From Halichoerus grypus (lineage: Eukaryota > Chordata > Mammalia > Carnivora > Phocidae): a DNA stretch of 64,000 nucleotides. Shown here piece by piece: positions 1 through 15,633 of the stretch. The translations under genes and the position numbers were made by a program. Position 1 is the stretch's first letter, and every line of letters begins with the position of its first letter. The notes under the pieces were generated by a model, which was not told where the DNA came from, searched no databases, and saw only the letters and a list, made by a program, of their open reading frames with translations. The stretch lies in NCBI RefSeq assembly GCF_964656455.1, contig NC_135719.1, positions 69,242,283 through 69,306,282 on the forward strand, in the 5' to 3' direction.

Positions 1-842
1 TTGCTAGCTGGACACAGCATGCCGAGTCTGTTGGGTCACATGGCTTAGCGGAGCCTGCGTTTGGAACGAGAGGTCACTTGTCTAGAAGGGGATTTGGAAC
101 AAGAGCTTCTCCTGGAATAAGAGCCCCGGCAATGACTTAGCCTCTCTGGGCATCCTCTTCTGCCCCAACCCCAGCAGGCCAAGAAAAAAGGAGGAGTGGG
201 GAGCAGGCAGGGAAAAGAAGGGAGGGAGAAGGAGCAGTCCTGTCTACAGAGCGGGTGGCTGGCATCTTGAGACCGTCTCCTTGGAAACCCTCACACACCT
301 ATCTCACTGTACCCTGAGAAACAACCAGCTGCCATTCCCCCCAAGAATCAAGCCTTGCTTAGCAGAGCCAAACCCACTTCTGAGAAAGAAGGGGTGCTCC
401 TTCTGGTTTTTGCAAGAGGCCCGTTTTCACTGGTTGGCCATCCCTTCCCTCCCTCAGTGGAGAGGTGGGCATGGGGGTGCCGAGCAGACTCTGGGGCCAG
501 ACTGCCCGGCTCCCAGTGCGGGCTCTGCCACTTACTGGCTCTGTGGCCTTGGACAAGTCATTTCATCTGTACCTTGTTGTCCTCTGCAAGTGGGGATACT
601 AACAGTACCAGTCTCACAGGGTCGTTGTGAGGATTGAGTATATCCATGCAAAGCACCTGGAAGAGTGCCTGGCATGCAGCCTTCCCTTGGCCAGTGTAAC
701 ATTGGTCCCCACCCAGAGCTGCACCTCGGGCCCAGGAGGGGGGGGGGCAGTGAGGGAGGAGGCAAGTCTGGTACACATGCTGTCACACACACACGTGCAC
801 AAACACCCTCTGCTGTCTGCCCACTCACCCTGTTACACCCAC
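1..842 (-). other. CAPN3 intron 15, 5' part
   Basis: No coding sequence was recognised and exon 16 (PIIFVSDRANSN...) is not here. A MIR-type SINE lies at about 480-675. An 11-base G run is at 739-749, and a short CA/CG-rich patch at 783-800. The first 300 bases are unremarkable. Confidence 0.8.
480..675 (+). mobile_element. MIR SINE fossil
   Basis: The segment has the MIR core signature: CTCTGCCACTTACTGGCTCT, then CTTGGACAAGTCA, a 'GGGGATACTAACAGTACC' stretch, and GTTGTGAGGATTGAG. It is an old mammalian tRNA-derived SINE in intron 15. Confidence 0.75.
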
Positions 843-860
843 CTTGATTTTTTTCTTTTT
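843..860 (-). CDS. CAPN3: CAPN3 exon 15, an 18-bp microexon (basic start of IS2)
   Basis: The minus strand reads ttatgcag|aaaaagaaaaaaatcaag|gtgggt: six codons, KKKKIK, phase 0 on both sides. In human this exon is KKKKTK and, with the preceding PV and following P, forms the putative nuclear-localisation and titin-binding basic stretch of IS2. Length, phase and position match. It is one of the exons skipped in Lp82-type isoforms. The Thr to Ile change is the only difference from human. Confidence 0.9.
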
Positions 861-1148
861 CTGCATAAGGAAAGGAAACAATAAATGCAGAATAAGTGAA
901 AGTCAAGTTTCCAGAAAACCCAGTGGCTTTTGGCTTCCCTGTGACCTGGTCCTCAGCTTGGGGTGAGGTTCCGGGGTCCAGGAATCTGGGCTACATAGAA
1001 CCAAAAGAGGCCTGGAGGGTGAAGGGAGGTGAGAATTTTCCGGGCTCAGAGACTGGCGGCTGCCCTGGCGGCGGCTCTGGTTTATAGTCCACTCCTATTC
1101 TGGACACCGCCCAGGAAAGGGATCTTCTGGCTAATGTTTTGTATTTTT

Positions 1149-1339
1149 TTTTTTTTTAAATTTATTTATTTGACAGAGAGAGACACAGCGAGAGAGGGAA
1201 CACAAGCAGGGGGGGCGGGAGAGGGAGAAGCAGGCTTCCCACGGAGCAGGGAGCCCGACGCGGGGCTCAATCCCAGGACCCTGGGATCATGACCTGAGCC
1301 GAAGGCAGACGCTTAACAACTGAGCCACCCAGGCGCCAG
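1149..1339 (-). mobile_element. Can-SINE
   Basis: Minus-strand copy: T-rich tail, ATTTATTTGACAGAGAG, ending CCACCCAGGCGCC. Target duplication TGTTTTGTATTTTT at 1,135-1,148 and 1,340-1,353. Confidence 0.95.
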
Positions 1340-1839
1340 TGTTTTGTATTTTTAATGGAAGTTAGTTACTAAAACACCAAAAGAAGTGGCTCACCCAAAT
1401 TGGCCTAAAAATGAATTTTGTTTGATTTACAGAGTTTTGGGTTTTGTTTTCTTTTTTTTTTTCTGTTGTTGTTTTTGCAAATATTTAACATAGGGAGAGA
1501 CTTAATATGGAAATCTAGGTTTTGGGCTTTAAAAAATAAAACTAGAAGGTCTGGAAGGCTGCATGCGCCTGCGACCCACTGTGGCAAAAATGGGGAGCTG
1601 AGAGTAGCTGCTGTCTGCGCCCTCCAGATGCCACAGTCACCACCACTCCAGTTGTCCCTCCAACACTGAAGCTTAAGAGTCAGTTGAGAGCTGCAGGCCA
1701 TATGCCTGTGTCCAGGGACATCCAAACTCCCACGCCTGCCTGCCCTGTTCAGGTGGCATGCCAGTTCCCATACTCTCCTGAGTTTGAAATTCCTGATAAA
1801 TACACTACCCTGATGACTAATGTTTAAAAGATAAGAATA

Positions 1840-2032
1840 GGGGCGCCTGGGTGGCTCAGTGGATTAAGCGTCTGACTTCGGCTCAGGTCGTGATGTTGGG
1901 GTCAAACCCTGCATTGGGTTCCACACTCAGGGGAGTCTGCTTGACCCTCTTCCTCTGCCTCTGCCCCACCCCTTGCATGTGCTCTCTCTCTCTCTCAAAT
2001 AAATAAATAAAATATTTAAAAATATATAAAAT
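1840..2032 (+). mobile_element. Can-SINE
   Basis: Plus-strand copy starting GGGGCGCCTGGGTGGCTCAG with TC tract and A-rich tail. Target duplication AAAAGATAAGA at 1,826-1,836 and 2,033-2,043. Confidence 0.95.
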
Positions 2033-2339
2033 AAAAGATAAGAGCAGAACCAAATGCACTTAATACTAAAACCAGTGTCCCGTGATAATTCAGAAGGCAC
2101 TTGGACAGGGTCAGGATTAGAACCGTGAGCGTGACTACCCAGAAGACAGTTCGGTGGGGCATTTGCTGTCCTCTTATTGGCCAGAGTCACACAGCACAAG
2201 GGACTGGTTTACAAACCAGGGCCCCAAGGCCCAAGGCAGGCACAAGACTCCTTAATACAAGGAGACACCACATAAGCCAACTCTGTGCTCGTAACTCTGG
2301 GGTTCACATCCCTGGCAACAGGTCTCAGCATGGCAACCA

Positions 2340-2540
2340 AGGAAAGAGCCTGAGCCTGGGCTCCAGGAATCTGGATGTCAGTTCCAGCCCTGCCACCTAT
2401 GAGCTCTGGGAACTCAAGGGAGCCATTTAACCCCACTGAGCCTCTCCTCCCTTACTTTAATGCCAGGGATAATAATCTTATTGCATCTCAGAAACCTTGC
2501 AAGAATCAAGTGAGGTAATGCACGGGAGAAGTACCTTTTA
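2340..2540 (+). mobile_element. MIR SINE fossil
   Basis: Old MIR features: GGATGTCAGTTCCAGCCCTG, CCACCTATGAGCTCTGGGAA, and a final AAGTGAGGTAATG. It is degraded and intronic. Confidence 0.65.
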
Positions 2541-2559
2541 AGATATAAAGCCCATGACT

Positions 2560-2770
2560 AATAACCACCGTGTGGGAGCCCGTGCTGTGCCAGACACTTC
2601 ACATACATGATCTCACAGATTCCAACGTCACAAAAGCCTTGCAAGGCACCTCCTATTATCCCTATTTTACAGAGGAGGAAAACTGAGGGGTTATGTAACT
2701 TGTCCAAATCACCCAGCTGGTAGGTGGAGGACCCAGGTTTTGACACTGACTCCAGAGCCAGTGTGTATAT
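2560..2770 (-). mobile_element. MIR-family SINE fossil, antisense
   Basis: CTATTTTACAGAGGAGGAAA, then ACTTGTCCAAATCACCCAGC and GTAGGTGGAGG form the typical reverse-complement MIR core. Confidence 0.6.
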
Positions 2771-3117
2771 TATGTATCTGAGATTGGCCCTCATAATCCA
2801 AGCTAGTTGCTGCCCTTGGTGTCCCTTCCTATGGCCTTGACCCCTCCCTCTAGCAGTTCAAACCGCTTCTCCCCTCTAGGACTCCCTTCTGCATGTCCTA
2901 GCCCCTGGGCTATGTGGCCCCAGCGCCATGAGGCCTGTTACTCTAGTCATGGCAAAGAAAAATTGCAAGAATGTGGAAGAATTGCTCTGCACGCCCCCAG
3001 ACTCCCATCTTCCTCTGCCAGTACCCTCTCTCCCCTCCCCCCACCCTTCTCTCCCCTGTCTGGATTAGGGAAGGTGACCCTCGGGACCTTTTCACACATT
3101 AGAACCAAACCACTCAC

Positions 3118-3154
3118 CACTGGCCGATCCACGGAGATTGTATTTTCAACTTCC
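3118..3154 (-). CDS. CAPN3: CAPN3 exon 14
   Basis: The 37-nt exon has acceptor tctcacag and donor gtgagt. It encodes the last base of Glu582, then EVENTISVDRPV, identical to human. It links domain III to the IS2 insertion. It was found by its sequence and matching phase; it is too short to stand out as a reading frame. Confidence 0.95.
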
Positions 3155-4849
<1,695 letters not shown>

Positions 4850-4861
4850 CTCTTTGGGAAC
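4850..4861 (-). CDS. CAPN3: CAPN3 exon 12, a 12-bp microexon (VPKE)
   Basis: The minus strand reads ccccaag|gttcccaaagag|gtatag, giving exactly Val-Pro-Lys-Glu in phase 0 between exon 11 (...AIYE) and exon 13 (MHGNK...). A pyrimidine-rich tract (cttttttctgtttctcc) precedes the acceptor. Human exon 12 is also 12 nt and encodes the same four residues. Intron 11 is 331 bp and intron 12 is 700 bp. Gene finders often miss exons this short. Confidence 0.96.
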
Positions 4862-5180
4862 CTTGGGGAGAAACAGAAAAAAGAAGATGCTCAGATTCTG
4901 TGGATTTCACATCTGAATTGGGATGAAAAGCACGCAGGAAGGGAATGCCAGCAAGCGTGGAGTGAATGCAGAAGCCTGATTTCCCACCACCTGTCCAGCC
5001 AGCCCCAGCCCCACTCCAGCTCTCCCATCCCGAGTTTTTTTCCTCCTGTGACAAATATCTAAGAGCTTCTGACACAAGTGGGCCTGATGCCAGGAGTTCT
5101 GGGGGTCACTGAGTACTGGGGAAGCCCCCGAAACCCTCCCCTCTGAGCAATGTCTGTGTGTCTGGGGCTGAAGCTGGTCA

Positions 5181-7499
<2,319 letters not shown>

Positions 7500-7827
7500 T
7501 TAGGGAAGGAAGAAGAAGGGGAGGCCTGATGTAGGTTGGTGCAGGAGCTATCAAGAGAAATATGTTGAAAGACTAGCCCACCTCCAAATTGCAGCAAGCA
7601 CGAAGCATCAAAATGGAAATCTGATCTGATCCCCTCCGTGTAAAACCCAATAATGGCTTCTCACCATCCGCAGGAGTAAGACCTTAAATGGGTTTGTAAG
7701 GGCTTGATCCCTCTCTGGCTCAGTTTCTTTTTGTTTTTTGTTTGTTTGTTTGTTTTTATCCCCCCTCACACTTTAAAGGTTAAGAGTTGACGTCTGGAAA
7801 TAGACAAACTGGATTCCATTAGTTGTA

Positions 7828-7968
7828 GTTTTTTTTTTTTTTTAAGTAGGCTTCATGGCCAGCAGGCTTTAAGCCCAACATGGGGCTTAAACTCACAACT
7901 CTGAGATTAAGACCAGAGCTGAGATCAAGAGTCGGACACTTAACAGACTGAGCTACCCCCGCGCCCCT
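7828..7968 (-). mobile_element. Short Can-SINE variant
   Basis: Older short form: T tract, AAGTAGGCTTCATGGCCAGC ... GAGCTACCCCCGCGCCCC. Flanked by GGATTCCATT at 7,811-7,820 and 7,971-7,980. Confidence 0.9.
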
Positions 7969-7989
7969 CAGGATTCCATTTAATAATAC

Positions 7990-8160
7990 CAGTACTAGCT
8001 GCGTAACCTTGAGCATGTCGCTTAACCTCTCAGCGTCTGTTTTCCCAACTGCAAAAGGGGAATGAGTATCATCATCTACTTAGAGGGCTGCGATGAACAA
8101 TGAATGAAATAACGCATGCAAAAGTTTTAGACCAGCGCCTGCCCTCCAATAAATAACTGT
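7990..8160 (+). mobile_element. MIR SINE fossil
   Basis: TAGCTGCGTAACCTTGAGCA, then CTTAACCTCTCAGCGTCTGT, GGGGAATGAGTATCATCATC and ATGAATGAAATAACGCATGC are classic MIR. Confidence 0.8.
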
Positions 8161-9681
8161 TTGAGTTCTGAGAAGAAGACCAAGCATGTAAACATTTCCT
8201 TTCTCCTGCCACCTCAGGAAATAGCCTGGCTGCGTGTTTCTAAAGGCTGGCTGGTTTTCCACACTCTCCTCAGGAGGGAGGAAATGAAGCACATTTGTGT
8301 TTCAGGCATGCTGAGGAGAATAAAGCTAAACTGGGTTGTCCTTGGCAAGGTACGGGATTGAGGAAGGGCTTGGGGTCAGGGAATGCTCAAGGGGAAATGG
8401 AGGTTCCGGAGAGCAGAAGGAGGGACCCAGAGCAGGGAGGGTGGTCTCCTTGAGTGATCCAGAGATGGGCCCCACTTGTCAGCAGTCCCAGCATGGAGGC
8501 ATTGGCAGGATGTGGGTTAAGGCTGGACACCAAACTATGGGGCTGGAGAACACAGCGAGGGTCCCTGAGGGTGACCTGGGCTAGCGGACCGCTGACGGGG
8601 CCCCGAGGGCCTTCCCAGAGCAGAGAGCCTAAGTCCTATGTGGCTCTCTCTGGCAACCTTTCTCTACTCTTCCTATCCCACCCAAACTAGGTGAGGGACT
8701 CCCTCTTTGGGACCTTTATCTTCATTATTAGTGGTCGTTTTGTCCTTCCCACTGGAACTTAAAGTCCACAGGGGCAGGGCCTGTGCCTCCCTGTTCATTT
8801 CTAAGTCTCCAGGTAGTAGTGTCTGGGCACAGAGGAAGTGACAATTTGTCTCACTGCTGAGGGAAGGAATGCCGCGAATGTCTGCAAGAGGCAGTAGGAA
8901 GACTAGAGTCAACAGATTATCCCAGTCTCTCCAGGGAGGCTGCCTGTTCAGGGGATATCCTCAGTGCCCAGACCTGTGCCTGCTGTCCAGCAGGTGCTCA
9001 GTGATTCTAAGTGAAGGTAGAGCTGAATGAACCAGCAATGCTGGTGCCCTGGGTGGAGGTAAGCCCAGGGGCTGAAGAGCGCACGTGCAGCTACGCAGTC
9101 CAGCTATGTCCTCTCGGGAATGAAAGAGCTCAAGGGGCTGCCCCCCACTCAGTGAGGCAATTGGGATCCAGTGATTGGGTGCACTCTAAAAGCTTTGTAA
9201 ATGTTTTCGAGCCATCATATAACTTGCCCGTGTTTGTTACTTTTGCTGCACCCGGTTCGTTCCTCTCGGTGATAAGCAGCAAGATCTTTCAGGCGCAGTG
9301 AGGGAGAGGAAATCTTAGCACTAGCTAGGCACTCTCCAGCTTACCATGTAAGTGGTAACATTGCTCCCATTTTACAGATAAGGAAACAGAGAAGGGAAAT
9401 CACTCCTCTAGTCCAGACCCCTGCCTTCAAACTTTGCTTCTACCTGGACCTAGCCCATGCTTTCTAGAATCTTTCCTTTTCAGCCAATGGCCATCAGTGA
9501 GGTCTGTGGATACCCAGCTCCCCTGGCTCCTCTGCGGGCCCTTCCCTGGAGCCCACATCCCCTCTTCCCCTCTGCGGATCATGGGTTTTGAGGGTAATTT
9601 TAGACGAGGCATTTGTAGTACTCTTATGGTGCAGTATCCAACACAGCCTGGCCCCAGGCTCTGCGGGCCCCCACCACCTAC

Positions 9682-9767
9682 CCATCACTCCAGGAGCCGT
9701 TCCACTCCACCTGGCCCCAGGGGTTCCGCAGCCGCACCAGCTTCACCTTCTCTCCCTTGAACAGGGC
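9682..9767 (-). CDS. CAPN3: CAPN3 exon 8 (active-site asparagine)
   Basis: The 86-nt exon has acceptor tgtccaag and donor gtaggt. It encodes [20 protein letters not shown] then EWNGSWSD plus GG. The Asn of RNPWG is the third catalytic residue (Asn358 in human numbering), and the Trp residues after it shape the PC2 calcium site. The split codon with exon 9 is GG|T (Gly), where human has Arg372; the length is unchanged. Confidence 0.98.
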
Positions 9768-10090
9768 CTTGGACAAAGAGAAAAAGCTCTCTTGGTCTGG
9801 GCCTTCCTGGAAAGGGGGTTTTCTGTCTTGCCCTGAGGGCTAGGATGGGGATAGGGAGAGAATCCTGTACAGGGCCTGTCCTGCCTGGTCCTGGTCAAGG
9901 AGACTAATCAGAGGCTCTCTGTGGAATGGCAGAGGGAATGTCAGAGCCCTAAGACTGAGTCTGCAGCGGTCAGGGCTTGACTATCTACTAAGAAGTGATT
10001 TTCCCAGCCATTATGAGCTTGAGGGGAGCAGGGAGGGTGTAAATTGTGGGCCAGTCTAGCACACTAGGTGTCTCTGTTTGAATTAGTAAA

Positions 10091-10111
10091 CAAAACAAAA
10101 CAAAACAAAAC
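10091..10111. repeat. (AAAAC)n microsatellite
   Basis: Four tandem CAAAA units directly visible (aaacaaaacaaaacaaaaca). Confidence 0.9.
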
Positions 10112-10467
10112 ACCCCTGCCGGCTGAGGGACTACAGACAAATGGCCCCCATAGGTGGACCAGTTAGAAAAAGGTGCCCCTTCCTCCAGTCTCTGCCAATC
10201 CCTGTGGGTGGGGCCCAGCCTGCCCAGCTGTGCACAGTGGTCCTGACAAGTTTCCTGTCTCCAGCCAGACATGCCAAGAGGAGCAAAATATTGTAACTGT
10301 TCAACTCCCAGAGAACAGGAAACACGAGAGCCCGTGAAATCAATTCCATAAAACCAAAGCGATTTCTATTTGTTCCCTGGAAATGTGGGGAAAACTGCCA
10401 TCTTTAGCACTAAAAGCAAAGATGATCTGAGCGCCACCTTGTGGCAAGATCCACCTCTACCCGTCCT

Positions 10468-10498
10468 GGGGCGTGGGGGTGGGGGTGGGGGTGGGGGG
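10468..10498 (+). repeat. (GGGGGT)n, possible G-quadruplex
   Basis: The plus strand reads four or more runs of five or more G separated by single T (gtgggggtgggggtgggggt, then gggggg). This exceeds the G3+N1-7 quadruplex rule. It is on the template strand of CAPN3, so the transcript would be C-rich here. Confidence 0.8.
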
Positions 10499-10651
10499 CC
10501 TCCAGCCACAGGTGCTGGACCCAGACCTCGAGCAGAACACCCCCCTCCCCCGCCCCGAGAGGAGGCAGGCTCTGCAGAGGTGAAGGGGCCCAGGAAGCTA
10601 AGTCCTGACTTCGGAAGGCAACCCAAGTGGCTCCCACCCCACCAGCCTCAC

Positions 10652-10735
10652 CTCCTCCAGCCCAGTGACAGAGTAGGCATGGCCCTTGACTAGCCCGCAA
10701 GCCATTCTTGTTTCATACTGAACCGGAACAATTGT
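10652..10735 (-). CDS. CAPN3: CAPN3 exon 7 (active-site histidine)
   Basis: The 84-nt exon has acceptor tccacag and donor gtgagg. It encodes [20 protein letters not shown] then YSVTGLEE. The His in GHAYSVTG is the catalytic histidine (His334 in human numbering) of protease core 2 (PC2). Both ends are phase 0. Conservative changes only: Ile to Val, Arg to Lys, Asp to Glu. Confidence 0.98.
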
Positions 10736-11528
10736 CTGTGGAGCAAAAACCAGACAGCCTGTCAGGGGTTGGGCGGCAGAAGTTCTGTTTCCTCTGAGAC
10801 AAAGTGCACATGAGGTAATTTTCCAGGTTCTGCGAGGACAAGGACTCCTCCGCGCTCTGAAAGGGGGCCTCCCGGCCATGCGAGGACCACTGCTGGCCCT
10901 TTCAGAGAGGCAAGAAGACACAGCCGAGACCAGTGGTTCCCCTCAAGCTGGTGGCCCCGAAAAGGTCTGTTCTGACCATTGGAGATCCATGTGAGGCTGG
11001 GACGATGTCGAGGTAGGCGAGAACATCCCCACCCCTCCTTTCTGGATCTCTTGGGGTCTTCAGAGGAGGAACAGGGACAGATGGCGGCTGCCCTGGGACT
11101 CAGGCTCCCCCCTTCCCCTGAGCCCACCCAGAGCTGACTCCTCCCGGAAGAGAAAAGAAGTGAGAAAAGAGGTTAGATGAAACATATAGGTCTAACCTCC
11201 TTTCTGTATATCCCCTCACGTCCTCCAGACCCACCGAGAACATGATACTCGAGAAATCAAGAGTCACAGTGCCCAGGGAGGGGAATCTGGAGGAGGCCAG
11301 AGGTGAGTCCTGCTCAGACATGACTCAGCCTAAGGGGCAGGAGAAGCTTTTCCATTTGCAGAAATTCCCAAGTGGCAGCCCCAGGAGATGCTCGGCAGAG
11401 GGGTAGGATCTCCAACGCCCAGTGAGCCCTAGACCGTATTTCTGTGGCTTCACATTGCCTGGTAATGTGACAGCTTTAAGAAGAGCTTCCGGCAGCCATG
11501 CTGGGCTGTACAGATCGTGAGCCTTTTC

Positions 11529-11735
11529 TTTTCTTTTTTTTTTTTTTTTTTTTAAGATTTTATTTATTTATTTGAGAGAGAGAATGAGAGAGAGCACATG
11601 AGAGGGGGGAGGGTCAGAGGGAGAAGCAGACTCCCTGATGAGCAGGGAGCCTGATGTGGGACTCGATCCCGGGACTCCAGGATCACGACCTGAGCCGAAG
11701 GCAGTCGCTCAACCAACTGAGCCACCCAGGCGCCC
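11529..11735 (-). mobile_element. Can-SINE
   Basis: Full minus-strand copy with a 16-bp perfect target duplication GATCGTGAGCCTTTTC at 11,513-11,528 and 11,736-11,751, so a relatively young insertion. Confidence 0.97.
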
Positions 11736-12424
11736 GATCGTGAGCCTTTTCAAGTTCAGGGATGTGGGTGGAGCCGGGGCTCTTTGGCATCTTAGCCTCT
11801 TCAACATCTCAGTCCTTACATGACCCAGATCATGCTGAATAGAAAGGGATGGGGCAGGAGACCCACACATCCCTCAAGTCTAGACCTGGGAAACCACCTG
11901 AAACAACTCCTTTGGCATTACTTATGCACACCTAGCAAATCATCCACTGGCAATCTGTCCCAAAGGATCATCACAACACACACAGAGACGTATCTCTTAG
12001 GATGTTTTCATGATAGCATTTAAAAATAATAGCCAACACAAGAAAGAGAAAACAATCCAATTTTCCAATAATAGGGTATTGGGTTAATAAATTATAACTT
12101 ATCTGTATGTCAGCATACTGTGCGGCCACCAAAAAATGTTTTAGGAGACACATTAACAATATAATTCATATTGGCATATTAAGAACATAAAGCTAGCTGA
12201 GAAAAGCATAACTGCAAAGAGGTACATAGAGTATGAGATTTTAAAAACAAACATTTAGATGAACTGTATGCAAAGAAAAATCCTAGATGGATGTATACTA
12301 GATACTTAGAGTTACTACCTTTAGATGGGAGAGAATGTAGGTTAATTTTTCCTCTGTGCTTTTCTGGATGGCTCAGGCAGTATTCTTCAGTGAACGTGCA
12401 TTACTTCCGAAAGTACTAGAATAT

Positions 12425-12540
12425 AGCTCCATGAGGGAAGAGACTATTCTAGTGAACAAAAACTATTTTGTATGTTTACTAGAAGAGTGCCTGGCACTCA
12501 GTAGGAGCTCAATAAATATGTGTTGAAGGAACAATTGAAT
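12425..12540 (+). mobile_element. L2 LINE 3'-end fossil
   Basis: CTCCATGAGGGAAGAGACTA ... GTGCCTGGCACTCAGTAGGA, then GCTCAATAAATATGTGTTGA, the L2 terminus. Confidence 0.8.
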
Positions 12541-12851
12541 GAATTAGAAGAGGAGAAGTATTTTAAAATAAGTGAAGTCTCTCTTGTATTGCTGCTTGTT
12601 AATTTGTTATCAGACAAACTGCCAGGACCACGGGTGTGAAGGAACTCCCACAGAGATTCCCTCCAAACCCGGTCTCTCCCACCTTCTTCAGGAGCCTTGG
12701 AGTGGGCAAGTTATTCCAACCCAGACCCTTGGGAGGCCCACACAGAGGTCAGTGTGGGAGGCACTGGCTGCTGAGGGGAATCTAACACCAGGAGGCCCGG
12801 GTCATGCAGGTCAGAGGGGTGGTCAGTCCTGACAACTGGAGGTGTACACAC

Positions 12852-12995
12852 CCGGGTCGGTCTGTCATCTGAGCCTCCGGGGACGAGGTCTGAGTCCCTG
12901 AGCTGCGAGTTATCCATATTCCTCACCATCCGCGCAATCAACTCCCCCATTTTCAGTCCAGAAGGTGAGGTTCCATAGGTCATGTTTGTGCCATC
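12852..12995 (-). CDS. CAPN3: CAPN3 exon 6 (IS1 insertion, autolysis region)
   Basis: The 144-nt (48-codon) exon has acceptor gcgtcag and donor gtgtgt. It encodes [20 protein letters not shown], then [20 protein letters not shown] and [10 protein letters not shown]1 is unique to p94, blocks the active site until it is cut by autolysis, and is skipped in Lp82-type isoforms. Because both ends are phase 0, skipping keeps the frame. Several IS1 residues differ from human (N to K, L to Q, Q to R, D to V, R to G, E to D), more than in the flanking core exons. Confidence 0.97.
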
Positions 12996-14914
<1,919 letters not shown>

Positions 14915-15169
14915 TCACATTGTCAGACCACCTTTGGGAAACGTGTCTCTAGTCCACATTTCCTTAGAGTCTCTTTGACAAGCAGTCCCACTTCCTCCAC
15001 TCTGCGCCTTGGTGCTTGTCCATACTCTTATGGTTTGGGATGTGCGTATCTTTGTCTAACTAGACCGTGAGTTCCTCGGGGGCAGAAAGTGAGGTACCTA
15101 CCACTTTATCTCTTCCACACAGTCCAGGCCTGTCCTGGGGATGGTAGGTGCTCCGTGCATATCTGAGGA

Positions 15170-15285
15170 CTTGAGATTTTCATTCTCCTGCTCAGTAGGT
15201 CTGGAGTGGGGTCTACGTATTGTATTTTAGGTATTTTAACTGATTCTAATGTGCAGCCAGTGTTGAGAACTACTGGTCTAGGTGA
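15170..15285 (+). mobile_element. MER5-type (hAT-Charlie) fragment
   Basis: TCAGTAGGTCTGGAGTGGGG ... TGATTCTAATGTGCAGCCAG, then TTGAGAACTACTGGTCTAG matches the 3' half of MER5A. Confidence 0.7.
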
Positions 15286-15438
15286 GGGTGAAGTATTGAT
15301 TATAGATTTCTTGATGACAAACAAGGTAGAAATTGCTGCTGAAGAAGAAAGATTGACAGGGAAGAGGGAAGTGGCCCAGAATAGACTCTGGCTGTAATAG
15401 GATCATTGTCTACTAATTCCAGTTCTGGATGTTGTTCT

Positions 15439-15633
15439 CTCTCTCTCTTTTTTTAAAGGTTTTATTTATTTATTTGAGATAGAGCATGAGCTGGATGGAG
15501 AGGGAGAGAATCTGAAGCAGACTCCACATTGAGCGAAGAGACCGACATGGGGCTCAATCTCACGGCTCTGAGATCATGACCTGAGCCAAAATCAAGAGTC
15601 GGCAGCTTAACCGACTGAACCACCCAGGCGCCC
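15439..15633 (-). mobile_element. Can-SINE
   Basis: Minus-strand copy with target duplication CTGGATGTTGTTCT at 15,425-15,438 and 15,634-15,647. Confidence 0.95.

Larger units (their letters stand above)
861..3117 (-). other. CAPN3 intron 14 (2.3 kb)
   Basis: The intron holds two Can-SINEs (1,149-1,339 and 1,840-2,032) and MIR-like fossils at about 2,340-2,540 and 2,560-2,760. The rest, including 2,800-3,117, shows no coding pattern. Confidence 0.8.
9768..10651 (-). other. CAPN3 intron 7 (884 bp)
   Basis: Contains an (AAAAC)n microsatellite at 10,091-10,111 and a (GGGGGT)n run at 10,468-10,498. The rest is unique sequence, GC-rich toward exon 7. Confidence 0.8.
10736..12851 (-). other. CAPN3 intron 6 (2.1 kb)
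   Basis: One full Can-SINE (11,529-11,735), an L2 3' end at about 12,425-12,540 and AT-rich unassigned sequence between 11,980 and 12,420. No coding pattern. Confidence 0.8.

Noticed and set aside
1..842. CAPN3 exon 16
   Set aside because: Searched on the minus strand for PIIFVSDRANSN-like coding text; none is present, so it must lie left of the window.
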